Shown in pieces: positions 37,857-45,742 of a stretch of 64,000 nt of DNA (position 1 is the first letter of the stretch; every line of letters begins with the position of its first letter). The notes beneath the pieces are model-generated. The model had not been told where the DNA came from and made no database searches. It saw only the letters and a list, made by a program, of their open reading frames with translations. This DNA comes from Mesorhizobium huakuii. GTDB taxonomy: Bacteria > Pseudomonadota > Alphaproteobacteria > Rhizobiales > Rhizobiaceae. The DNA is taken from positions 1,364,001 to 1,428,000 of the forward strand of contig NZ_CP050296.1 of NCBI RefSeq assembly GCF_014189455.1, in the 5' to 3' direction. A program made the translations under genes and the position numbers.

Positions 37857-38484
37857 ATGGCCGATCTGTTCACCCTTTCCGCGCCCGACCTGGCGGCGCT
37901 TCTGTGCAGCCGCGTCTGCCATGACATCATCTCGCCGGTCGGCGCGATCAACAACGGGCTCGAACTGCTTGACGAGGGCGGCGCCGACGAAGACGCCATG
38001 CGGCTCATCCGCCAGAGCGCCAAGAACGCCTCGGCCCGGTTGCAGTTCGCCCGCATCGCCTTCGGCGCGGCAGGCTCCGCCGGCATGCTGATCGACACCG
38101 GCGACGCCGAAGCGGTGGCAATCGCCTTCCTCAAGAATGAAAAACCGGAACTGACCTGGAACGGGGCGCGCGCTGCTGCCCAAGAACAAGGTCAAGCTGC
38201 TGCTAAACCTGATCCTGGTCGGCAATGCCGCCATTCCGCGCGGTGGCAAGCTGGTCGTCACCCTCGAGAATCTCGAAACCGAGCCGCGCATTTCAATTTC
38301 GGCAAGCGGCCCGATGCTGCGCGTGCCGCCGAAATTCCTCGAACTGCATTCCGGCCACAAGCCGGAAGAGCCGATCGATGCGCATTCGGTGCAGCCCTAC
38401 TACACGCTGCTTCTGGCCCGTGAGGCCAGCATGACGATATCGATCCATGCGACGGCGGAAGAAATCGTGCTTTCGGCAGCCTGA
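37857..38484 (+). pseudogene. chpT: Histidine phosphotransferase ChpT, frameshifted at 38163-38166
   Basis: ChpT passes phosphate from CckA to CtrA and CpdR. The protein starts MADLFTLSAPDLAALLCSRVCHDIISPVGAINNGLELL, with the phospho-accepting His22 in the RVCHDIISP box. After ELTWNG the frame changes. Deleting one G from the four-G run at 38163-38166 gives NGRALLPKNKVKLLLNLIL and a normal C-terminal pseudo-ATPase domain ending at 38484 (about 208 residues). ChpT is essential in related bacteria studied, so an actual knockout is unlikely and a sequencing indel probable. Confidence 0.87.
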
Positions 38485-38723
38485 GCTGATTTGCCGGACA
38501 AGCAAAGTATTTCAACAGCGTAATATTGCCGTGATGGCTCGACCGGAAGCGTTGAGCTTTTCTCCATCGGCCGCGTCGAAGCATCTGCAAAGAAAAGCCT
38601 CGCAAACGGTATCTTTCCAAAAATTTTACCTAATGGCTTTTCGGGTTCTTTACCAGATCGGTCTAGGGTGCTCAGCAGATGCCCCGCACGACCGGATTGC
38701 CCAAGGGCAAAGAGGACCCGGAA

Positions 38724-39092
38724 ATGAAACGCTGCATGTTCGTCGACGACTCAAGCGTCATCAGGAAGGTTGCAAAACGCATCCTGGGCGGTTCCGACAT
38801 GGTGGTCATCGAAGCCGCCAGCGGGCTTGATGCACTGGAGATGTGCTCCGCCGACATGCCCGACATCATCGTCGTCGACGGCGCCCTGCCGGACGTGCAG
38901 GCGGTTGACCTCATCCGCCGCGTGCGCGCCATGGAAAGCCCGATCAAACCGCAGATCCTGATCTCGCTGGTCGAACTCGATATCGCCTCGATCATGCGGG
39001 CCAAGCGCGCCGGCGCCCAGGGCTATCTCTTGAAGCCGTTCAATCGCCCGCAGTTGCTCGAGCGCTTTCGCAACTTGAAGATCGCCGCCTGA
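38724..39092 (+). CDS. Receiver-only response regulator between chpT and ctrA
   Basis: The 122-residue single receiver domain has acidic residues Asp8-Asp9, phospho-acceptor Asp52 (IIVVDGALPD), Ser81 in the switch position and Lys104 (LLKPF). All catalytic residues of a CheY-like receiver are therefore present. It lacks an output domain. It is neither clearly DivK nor CpdR by sequence, but its position between chpT and ctrA suggests a role in the CtrA phosphorelay. GAGG lies 8 bases before the ATG at 38724; a start at 38679 is also open. Confidence 0.82.
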   Translation: MKRCMFVDDSSVIRKVAKRILGGSDMVVIEAASGLDALEMCSADMPDIIVVDGALPDVQAVDLIRRVRAMESPIKPQILISLVELDIASIMRAKRAGAQGYLLKPFNRPQLLERFRNLKIAA

Positions 39093-39170
39093 GTCGGCAC
39101 TTCCGGGAAAAGTGCGAAGCGGCCTTCCCTGCACAAATGCATGAAACCAAAAACTGTCGACCATCACACA

Positions 39171-39196
39171 AAAAACCCGGCCTGAGCCGGGTTTTT
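39171..39196. terminator. Bidirectional intrinsic terminator
   Basis: AAAAACCCGGC and GCCGGGTTTTT pair around a short loop between two convergent genes (receiver protein and ctrA). The A-run on one side and T-run on the other allow it to act in both directions. Confidence 0.85.
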
Positions 39197-39223
39197 CGAT
39201 GAAGTCCTGACGGTGTCCGCCGC

Positions 39224-39919
39224 TCAGGCGCTGACGCGAATGTCTTCCGGTTCGCGCAGCACATAGCCGCGACCCCAGACCGTCTCGATGTAGTTCTGGC
39301 CACCGGACGCGGCGTCGAGCTTCTTGCGCAGCTTGCAGATGAAGACGTCGATGATCTTCAGTTCCGGCTCGTCCATGCCGCCATAGAGGTGGTTGAGGAA
39401 CATTTCCTTGGTGAGCGTGGTGCCCTTGCGCAGCGAGAGCAGCTCCAGCATCTGGTATTCCTTGCCGGTGAGGTGCACGCGCTGGCCGCCGACTTCAACC
39501 GTCTTGGCGTCGAGGTTGACCACCAGGTCACCGGTGGTGATGACCGACTGGGCGTGGCCCTTGGAGCGTCGCACGATGGCATGGATGCGCGCCACCAGCT
39601 CGTCCTTGTGGAACGGCTTGGTCATGTAATCATCGGCGCCGAAGCCGAGGCCGCGTACCTTGTCCTCGATGCCGGCCATGCCGGAGAGGATGAGGATGGG
39701 CGTCTTGACCTTGGAGAGGCGAAGCGTTCTCAAAACCTCGTAGCCGGACATGTCGGGCAGGTTGAGATCGAGAAGGATGATGTCGTAGTCGTAGAGTTTG
39801 CCCAGATCGACACCCTCTTCGCCGAGGTCCGTCGTATAGACATTGAAACTTTCCGATTTCAGCATCAGTTCGATGCTTTGTGCGGTTGCACTGTCATCTT
39901 CTATCAGCAGAACACGCAT
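39224..39919 (-). CDS. ctrA: Cell-cycle master response regulator CtrA
   Basis: The 231-residue OmpR-family regulator has a receiver domain (acidic MRVLLIEDD, phospho-acceptor Asp51 in LLDLNLPD, Lys in TKPFHKDE). Its winged-helix domain contains [52 protein letters not shown], essentially invariant in alphaproteobacterial CtrA. It controls replication initiation, division and motility genes. The upstream region has a cluster of GANTC sites. It ends at a terminator shared with the convergent receiver gene. Confidence 0.97.
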   Translation of the reverse strand: MRVLLIEDDSATAQSIELMLKSESFNVYTTDLGEEGVDLGKLYDYDIILLDLNLPDMSGYEVLRTLRLSKVKTPILILSGMAGIEDKVRGLGFGADDYMTKPFHKDELVARIHAIVRRSKGHAQSVITTGDLVVNLDAKTVEVGGQRVHLTGKEYQMLELLSLRKGTTLTKEMFLNHLYGGMDEPELKIIDVFICKLRKKLDAASGGQNYIETVWGRGYVLREPEDIRVSA

Positions 39920-40073
39920 TTAATTCCCCTTTTCTGCTGCCGGACCATTTCACGACCCGTCCGGAACCGGAGCAGTGGTTGCCTTGTGCAGAGGCTGCCA
40001 TCAAATGGTTAACAAAACCTAATTTCCCGTCCATGACGGTACCAGATTTTTTAACCTCTTTCTACACCCTCTT

Positions 40074-40150
40074 GAATCTAATAATGAATCACAAACCCAA
40101 ATTCCTAATGCCACACATTAACAACCCGGACTAAGTGACTCCAGGGACTC
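40074..40150. promoter_or_regulatory. Cluster of four GANTC (CcrM methylation) sites upstream of ctrA
   Basis: GAATC occurs at 40074-40078 and 40086-40090 and GACTC at 40137-40141 and 40146-40150, with a fifth GAATC at 40366-40370 just before fliJ. CcrM methylates GANTC, and methylation of ctrA promoters is known in Caulobacter. The 451-bp intergenic region 39920-40370 is AT-rich near ctrA and holds TTAACC half-site-like sequences but no gene I can recognise. Confidence 0.6.
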
Positions 40151-40370
40151 ATCGACGCGGCTTCGCTTCGGCGACCGGAATTTTTACCCGGCCTTAAGCC
40201 CTGACCCGTATGATTAACAATGCCCGTAAACGAATGGTTACCGCCGGCAAAAAACTTTAGGGTTTTGTTTCCCATAGTTCGGGGAAAGCCGGTGGACACG
40301 GGCAGAGCCTGGGCCTTTCCAGGTGATTTGGACGATATGTGCGGGTGTGCGTTTCCGGGAGTACCGAATC

Positions 40371-40748
40371 ATGAAGTCACGTGAAAACCTCGTTCGGCTG
40401 AAACAGTTTCAGGTGAATGAGAAGCGGCGGCAGCTGCTGCAGCTCGACATGATGATCGCCGAGTTCGAACGCATGGCCGTCGAACTGGAGCTGCAGATCA
40501 CCGCCGAGGAAAAGAAAGCCGGCATCACCGACATCAATCATTTCGCCTATCCGACCTTCGCCAAGGCGGCACGCTTGCGCCGTGACAACCTCAGAAATTC
40601 GCAAAGCGACCTCGCCCAACAGCGAAGCGCTGCCGAATCACTACTCGGCGAAGCTGAAGCGGAGCTTTCCAAGGCCGAAATGCTGGAGTCGCGCGACACC
40701 AAGATTCGCGAGGCCGAAACCGGCGGCCGCAGCGCCATGATCGGCTGA
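40371..40748 (+). CDS. fliJ: Flagellar FliJ-like chaperone
   Basis: The 125-residue, almost entirely helical protein begins MKSRENLVRLKQFQVNEKRRQLLQLDMMIAEFERMAVELE. This is the coiled-coil pattern of FliJ, which works with FliI and FliH in flagellar export. Its position beside ctrA is characteristic of rhizobia and matches CtrA control of flagellar genes. The rest of the flagellar cluster is not in the window. Confidence 0.8.
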   Translation: MKSRENLVRLKQFQVNEKRRQLLQLDMMIAEFERMAVELELQITAEEKKAGITDINHFAYPTFAKAARLRRDNLRNSQSDLAQQRSAAESLLGEAEAELSKAEMLESRDTKIREAETGGRSAMIG

Positions 40749-40842
40749 ACCGGCCGGCATCCGCGTCCTCGATGTGTCCGCTGGCACGCAACTCATCGGG
40801 CGATCGCATCGAACTGCCTGAATCGCCGCGGAGATCACCGGT

Positions 40843-41241
40843 CTAAGCGGCCCAATCCCCTTCATTTGCGGCAATCGCCCTGGCGCGGGCATCCTTGATG
40901 TCTGGCGCATGCTGCTCCGCCCATGACCTGATCTGGGTGAGCAGGTTCGCCAGATTCTGGCCGAGTTCGGTCAATTCATATTCGACGCGCGGCGGAATGA
41001 CCGGGAAGACCTCACGCCGCACCAGGCCGTCCCGCTCCAGCACACGCAATGTCTGCGTCAGCATCTTGGGGGTGATGCCCTCGAGCTTGCGGGCAAGCTC
41101 GCCATTGCGCAGCCGGCCTTTGCGCAGCGCGCAGACCACCAGGTAGACCCATTTGCTGGCCAGCATCTCGAGCACGGTGTGCGAAGGGCAGGTCCGCCGG
41201 TACGCGTCATAGCCAAAGGGAGACGTATCTTCACTATCCAT
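40843..41241 (-). CDS. HxlR-family transcriptional regulator
   Basis: The 132-residue protein has the HxlR/DUF24 winged-helix motif CPSHTVLEMLASKWVYLVVCALRKGRLRNGELARKLEGITPKMLTQTLRVLERDGLVRREV. A Cys near residue 18 fits redox-sensing members. It is divergent from a quinone oxidoreductase gene, which it probably represses. The start at 41239-41241 is preferred over the longer frame. Confidence 0.9.
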   Translation of the reverse strand: MDSEDTSPFGYDAYRRTCPSHTVLEMLASKWVYLVVCALRKGRLRNGELARKLEGITPKMLTQTLRVLERDGLVRREVFPVIPPRVEYELTELGQNLANLLTQIRSWAEQHAPDIKDARARAIAANEGDWAA

Positions 41242-41243
41242 GA

Positions 41244-41267
41244 GGTACCTATATATCAAGAAGGTAC
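41244..41267. promoter_or_regulatory. Probable HxlR operator
   Basis: AGGTAC is repeated at 41244-41249 and 41262-41267 around an AT-rich spacer (TATATATCAAGA), in the divergent promoter region of the HxlR regulator and the oxidoreductase. HxlR-type regulators bind GTAC-containing dyads, so this is a reasonable inference. Confidence 0.5.
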
Positions 41268-41331
41268 ATACTGGACAAGGGAATATTACTATCCAAATGA
41301 TAGCGGCACCAACCAAGCAGGAGAGATCCCC

Positions 41332-42257
41332 ATGCGTGCCGTTACCCAAAATACCGTCGGCGGTCCCGACGTCTTAATTATTGCCAACCAGCCCGCCCCC
41401 TCGCCCAAGGCCGGCGAAGTGCTGGTCCGCGTCAAGGCAGCCGGCATCAATCCGGTCGATGGCGCCGTGCGCGGCGGTTACTATCCGCTGCTTGGCGAGC
41501 CGCCCTTCATCCTCGGCTGGGATATTTCAGGAACCGTCGAAGCGCTCGGCACCGGCGTCACCGGTTTCAAGGTCGGTGACGAGGTGTTCGGCATGCCGCG
41601 TTTCCCCAAGCAGGCGGCGGCCTACGCCGAGCTGGCCGCGGTGCCGGCCGACGAGATCGCGCTGAAGCCCAAGGCGGCGGACCACATCCAGGCAGGTGCA
41701 TTGCCGCTGGCCGGTCTGACCGCCTGGCAGGGCCTTGTCCGCCATGGCGCCTTGAAATCGGGCCAGCGCGTGCTGGTGCATGCGGCGGCCGGCGGCGTCG
41801 GCCATCTGGCGGTGCAGATCGCCAAGGCGCGCGGCGCTTACGTCATCGCCACCGCCAGCCGGAGCAAACTCGATTTCGTCCGCAGGCTCGGCGCCGACGA
41901 GGTCATCGACTACACCCAAGGCGATTTCACCAGCCGGATCAGCGACATCGATCTGGTGCTGGACCCAATGGGGGGGAGCACGCCGAACGCTCGCTGAAGG
42001 TCATCAGGAATGGCGGCGTGCTGGTGTCTTTGCTGAACCTGAACGACACCACCAGGGCGCTGGCCAGCGCGCGCGACATCCGGGTCGAGCGCATGTCGGT
42101 CGTGCCTGACCGCGAGGGCCTGGTGGAACTTGGCCGGTTGATCGACGCGAACAAGCTCACCGTTCATGTCGCCAAGAGCTTCCCGCTCGAAGAGGCCGGC
42201 GCTGCCCACGCCTTTCTCGCCACCAAGCCGATCGGCAAGGTGGCGCTGACGGTCTGA
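41332..42257 (+). pseudogene. Zinc-free quinone oxidoreductase (MDR family), frameshifted at 41970-41976
   Basis: The first part has the MDR fold with PPFILGWDISGTVEALG, VLVHAAAGGVGHLAVQIAKARGAYVIATASR (NADPH site) and VLDPMGG. The frame then changes. Adding one G to the seven-G run at 41970-41976 gives DPMGGEHAERSLKVIRNGGVLVSLL, and the protein continues to 42257 (about 308 residues). The start follows AGGAGAG. Divergent HxlR regulator suggests induction by quinones or electrophiles. Confidence 0.82.
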
Positions 42258-42328
42258 GCATCGGAAGGATCAGGTCCAAAACAAAAGGGCGCGGAGTACC
42301 GCGCCCTTTGATCGTCTTCAGGCCGGCT

Positions 42329-42604
42329 CTAGTGCCGGTATTGCTGGATGCGCGTGGTGCGCAGCCCGGCAAGGCCATATTCGTCGATCGACGCCTGCCA
42401 GGACAGGAATTCCTCGGTGGTCAGCTTGTAGCGCTGGCATGCCTCTTCGAGGCTCAAAAGCCCGCCGCGCACCGCCGCGACCACTTCCGCCTTGCGCCGG
42501 ATGACCCAGCGACGCGTGTTGGTCGGCGGCAGATCGGCAATCGTAAGAGGGCTGCCGTCAGGCCCAATAACATACTTGACTCTAGGTCTAACCAGATCGG
42601 TCAT
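42329..42604 (-). CDS. sciP: CtrA inhibitor SciP (DUF1153)
   Basis: The 91-residue protein is the DUF1153 family, with YVIGPDGSPLTIADLPP, TRRWVIRRKAEVVAAVRGGLLSLEEACQRYKLTTEEFLSWQ and the terminal LRTTRIQQYRH. In Caulobacter SciP binds CtrA and blocks its transcription-activating function. Its presence near ctrA and chpT groups three parts of the same circuit in about 5 kb. A CtrA-like site lies upstream. Confidence 0.93.
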   Translation of the reverse strand: MTDLVRPRVKYVIGPDGSPLTIADLPPTNTRRWVIRRKAEVVAAVRGGLLSLEEACQRYKLTTEEFLSWQASIDEYGLAGLRTTRIQQYRH

Positions 42605-42660
42605 CGTACTCTCTACAAAAAACTCAAAGACCCAATCCCCGCCACGTTACCGCCACAGCT

Positions 42661-42675
42661 TTAAAAATTGCCTAA
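42661..42675. promoter_or_regulatory. CtrA-box-like site upstream of sciP
   Basis: TTAA-N7-CTAA (42661-42675) differs by one base from the CtrA consensus TTAA-N7-TTAA. It lies 57 bp upstream of the sciP start, in the leader or promoter. sciP is CtrA-activated in Caulobacter; binding here is an inference. Confidence 0.45.
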
Positions 42676-42891
42676 GCAGACCCTAATGACTAGGTAAGGA
42701 TCGTGAACGGCGCGTTAGTCTTTTCGCAGGCATTTGAAACATCGGGCTGGAAGCCTTGAATTGGCTGGGAAAAATCCAGCCGATCGCGGATCGCCGGCAA
42801 TCCGGGAATCGCCTTGCAAGCTGGCGTCGCCTGAAAGCTTGACCTATATTCTCGACATTGGCATTCAGATGCCGCGCAGAATGAAAGCATC

Positions 42892-44082
42892 ATGAACAGT
42901 CTCGACCTTCCCGGACATCCCGAAAACACCCGCATTGTCGTCGCCATGTCGGGCGGCGTGGATTCGTCCGTGGTCGCCGGCCTGTTGAAGCGCGAGGGCT
43001 ATGATGTCGTCGGCGTCACCTTACAGCTCTACGATCACGGCGCGGCGACGCACCGGGCCGGCTCATGCTGCGCCGGACAGGACATCGACGATGCCCGCCG
43101 CGTTTCCGAGACGCTGGGCATTCCCCATTATGTGCTCGATTACGAGGAGCGCTTCCGCAAGGCGGTCATCGACCCCTTCGCCGAGAGCTATGTCGCCGGC
43201 GAGACGCCGATCCCTTGCGTGTCCTGTAACCAGACGGTGAAGTTCGCAGACCTCCTGGCCACCGCCAAGGAGCTCGGCGCTGACGCGCTCGCCACCGGCC
43301 ATTACATCCGCTCCGGCGCCAACGGCGCGCACCGCGCGCTCTACCGGCCGGTCGATGCCGATCGCGACCAGAGCTATTTCCTGTTCGCCACCACGCAGGC
43401 GCAGATCGACTATCTACGCTTTCCCCTGGGCGGCCTGTCGAAGCCGCAGGTTCGCGCCATTGCCGAGGAGATGGGGCTGACGGTGGCGGCTAAGCAGGAC
43501 AGCCAGGACATCTGCTTCGTGCCGCAGGGCAAATATTCCGACATCATCGCCAAGCTGAAGCCGACCGCCGCCAATCCGGGCGACATCGTCCACATCGACG
43601 GCCGCGTGCTCGGCCGCCATGAAGGGATATTGCGCTACACGATCGGCCAGCGCCGCGGCATCGGCATCGCGTCGGGCGAGCCGCTCTATGTCGTCCATCT
43701 CGATGCCGAACGGGCCCGCGTCGTGGTCGGCCCGCGCGAAGCGCTGGAGACGCACAAGATCTATCTGCGCAACATGAACTGGCTTGGCGACGGGCCGCTC
43801 GCCGATGTACCCGCCGGCGGCCTCGAGCTGTTCGCCAAGGTGCGCTCGACCAGGCCGCCGCGTCCGGCGGTGCTGCGCCACGTCGCAGGTGTGACGTCGG
43901 TCGAACTGGCCGACGGCGAATCCGGCATCGCGCCCGGACAGGCCTGCGTGCTCTATTCCGACGACGGCAACGAGGCCCGCATCTTCGGCGGCGGCTTCAT
44001 CGAACGCTCCGAGCGCGGTGCCGAGGCTGAGGCCATGCTGAGCCGGCTCGCAGCCAAGCCAACACAGGTTCCCGCCGAATAG
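42892..44082 (+). CDS. mnmA: tRNA-specific 2-thiouridylase MnmA
   Basis: The 396-residue protein adds sulfur to U34 of tRNAs for Lys, Glu and Gln. It has the PP-loop [15 protein letters not shown], the catalytic Cys in [11 protein letters not shown], the second Cys in QDICFV, and the [18 protein letters not shown] domain. The C-terminal tail extends about 15 residues past the usual end. All required residues are present. Confidence 0.95.
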   Translation: MNSLDLPGHPENTRIVVAMSGGVDSSVVAGLLKREGYDVVGVTLQLYDHGAATHRAGSCCAGQDIDDARRVSETLGIPHYVLDYEERFRKAVIDPFAESYVAGETPIPCVSCNQTVKFADLLATAKELGADALATGHYIRSGANGAHRALYRPVDADRDQSYFLFATTQAQIDYLRFPLGGLSKPQVRAIAEEMGLTVAAKQDSQDICFVPQGKYSDIIAKLKPTAANPGDIVHIDGRVLGRHEGILRYTIGQRRGIGIASGEPLYVVHLDAERARVVVGPREALETHKIYLRNMNWLGDGPLADVPAGGLELFAKVRSTRPPRPAVLRHVAGVTSVELADGESGIAPGQACVLYSDDGNEARIFGGGFIERSERGAEAEAMLSRLAAKPTQVPAE

Positions 44083-44133
44083 GCGACCGCCGGCCCGGTC
44101 GCGCCATGATTACGGCGCGGCCTTTGCCTTCCT

Positions 44134-45093
44134 TCAGGACTTGGTGTGGGTGACGGTTCCGGCCGTCAGGATGCGCAGCACCCTGATCGCTTCCTCACCG
44201 CTGGTGCGGGGTTCGGCGCGCGTCTCGATGCAGTGGATGAAATGCTCCAGTTCGCGCGTCAGCGGCATGCCCTGGGCGACCGCGACATAGGACGGCTCGT
44301 TGGTGGTGAACGCCCATTGGCCGCTGTCCTGCCAGACCGCGTGGCGGTAGACGGCAAGCTTGCGCTCCCATGGCTCGACATCGTCGAACACTGCCATCGC
44401 CTTGGTGCCGACCACGGTCAGTCGCCGCTCGCGATAGGGGTTGAGCCGCGAGGTGAAAAGATGGCTGCGCAGGCCGTTGGGAAAGCGCATGTGCAGATGC
44501 GCGAAATCGCTGAGGTTGTCGAGAAGTGCCGCCCCCTCGCCGCGCACCTCGATCGGCTCGGTGCCGGTGATCGCCAGGATCATCGACAGATCGTGCGGCG
44601 CCAGGTCCCACAGCGCATCGTTCTCGGTATGGAACTTGCCAAGGCCAAGTCGGTGCGAGTGGATGTAGCGGACCTCGCCGAGTTCGCCATTGTCGATCAG
44701 CCCCTTCAGCGTCTCGAAGGCGGGATGGAAACGCAGGACATGGCCGACCATGAAGACGCGGCCATTGTCCTTGGCCGCCTGCACCGCGCGCTCGGCGTCC
44801 GGCACCGTCAGCGCGATCGGCTTTTCCACCAGCAAATCCTTGCCGCTCTCAGCGGCGCGCACGGAAAGATCCGCATGGAACTGCGGCGGCAAGGCCATGA
44901 CGATGGCGTCGATATCGTCACGCACGAACAGCTGGTCGGGCTCGATCGCCAGGCAATCCTGTTCGCTGGCAAAGCCTTCGGCACGGGCCCGGTTGGCGTC
45001 GGAAACCGCGTGCAGCGCGCCGAGCGCCTTGAGGGTGCGGATATGGTTGCTGCCCCAGTATCCGCAACCGAGGACTGCAATGCGCGGCTTCAT
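44134..45093 (-). CDS. Gfo/Idh/MocA-family oxidoreductase
   Basis: The 319-residue protein has an N-terminal NAD(P)-binding fold (RIAVLGCGYWGSNHIRTLKAL), the EKPIAL motif with catalytic Lys, and a second alpha/beta domain with DLAPHDLSMILAI. It resembles UDP-sugar 3-dehydrogenase-type members, but the substrate is unknown. An ATG at 45091-45093 is chosen over an upstream TTG. Confidence 0.88.
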   Translation of the reverse strand: MKPRIAVLGCGYWGSNHIRTLKALGALHAVSDANRARAEGFASEQDCLAIEPDQLFVRDDIDAIVMALPPQFHADLSVRAAESGKDLLVEKPIALTVPDAERAVQAAKDNGRVFMVGHVLRFHPAFETLKGLIDNGELGEVRYIHSHRLGLGKFHTENDALWDLAPHDLSMILAITGTEPIEVRGEGAALLDNLSDFAHLHMRFPNGLRSHLFTSRLNPYRERRLTVVGTKAMAVFDDVEPWERKLAVYRHAVWQDSGQWAFTTNEPSYVAVAQGMPLTRELEHFIHCIETRAEPRTSGEEAIRVLRILTAGTVTHTKS

Positions 45094-45334
45094 CTGTTTC
45101 AAACTCTAAAAACTCGTGGCCGAGACATAGCGACGTGCCCCTTCGAACTCAACCCCGGCCGTTGCAACCAAATGTCCACGCGGCAAAGCTTTTTTGGGTA
45201 ATGAGAATATGCGGCGATATGGAATGCTTCGAAGCTTGACAGGCTCGCCCTCCCAACCTTATATCCGCGCGACCTTGGCGAACGCCTCGAAATGCCTTTC
45301 GATTTAAGGCGGATTTCGGGCCTTTCGCCGCCTT

Positions 45335-45411
45335 GGCGGGGTAGCTCAGTTGGTTAGAGCACGGGAATCATAATCCTGGGGTCGGGGGTTCAAGTCCCTC
45401 TCCCGCTACCA
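45335..45411 (+). tRNA. tRNA-Met (CAT anticodon)
   Basis: A complete cloverleaf can be drawn over 77 bases: acceptor GGCGGGG, D-arm GCTC/GAGC, anticodon arm CGGGA/TCCTG with loop ATCATAA (anticodon CAT), T-arm GGGGG/CCCTC with TTCAAGT, and encoded CCA. The sequence matches elongator tRNA-Met of alphaproteobacteria; a tRNA-Ile2 with modified CAT cannot be fully excluded. The two ends of the acceptor pair with a G-U at 1-72. Its 3' end is repeated downstream as an attachment-site-like core. Confidence 0.93.
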
Positions 45412-45513
45412 AAATCAAATAAGTCATTGAAATGACTAATAAATCTTGCAGATATGGTAGCGCTCTCGGACAAAATTCCTCAATAATTTCAATGCTGCCC
45501 GAGTGACGCTACC
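45398..45513. other. Attachment-site-like junction at the 3' end of tRNA-Met
   Basis: The tRNA 3' end CTCTCCCGCTACCA (45398-45411) recurs exactly at 53641-53654 and with one change at 61060-61073. Just downstream, GGTAGCGCTCTCGG (from 45456) and CCGAGTGACGCTACC (to 45513) form an imperfect inverted repeat. GGTAGCGCTCTC is also present in both downstream repeats. This is the layout of an integrase target site. No integrase gene is in the window. The region 45412-45742 is AT-rich and otherwise without recognised genes. Confidence 0.6.
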
Positions 45514-45742
45514 AACAGGATGCAGACGTCGCTGTTAGTTCAAACTACGACGAAGTTCAGCCCGGAAAATTCCGCGCGCCCGGGAAAAATTACGGAACCC
45601 GACATGCGCGCGAAGCCGACCCGAGAACATGCTAGCCGGAACATCCGCTTCCGGGGCAAAGTTTGCCTCTATGGCCGTCATGCGGCGCCAAGTTGCCCGC
45701 TCTGCCGGCCAGCTCAAGCGGCAGTCTGACCCGTTGCCGACG

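Noticed and set aside
30071..41976. Phase variation by homopolymer length as explanation for the frameshifts
   Set aside because: The runs are short (4-7 bases) and occur in unrelated housekeeping genes such as chpT; error is simpler. It remains testable with reads.
45335..45411. tRNA-Ile2 (CAT modified to lysidine)
   Set aside because: The body resembles elongator tRNA-Met; tRNA-Ile2 identity elements could not be shown by eye.
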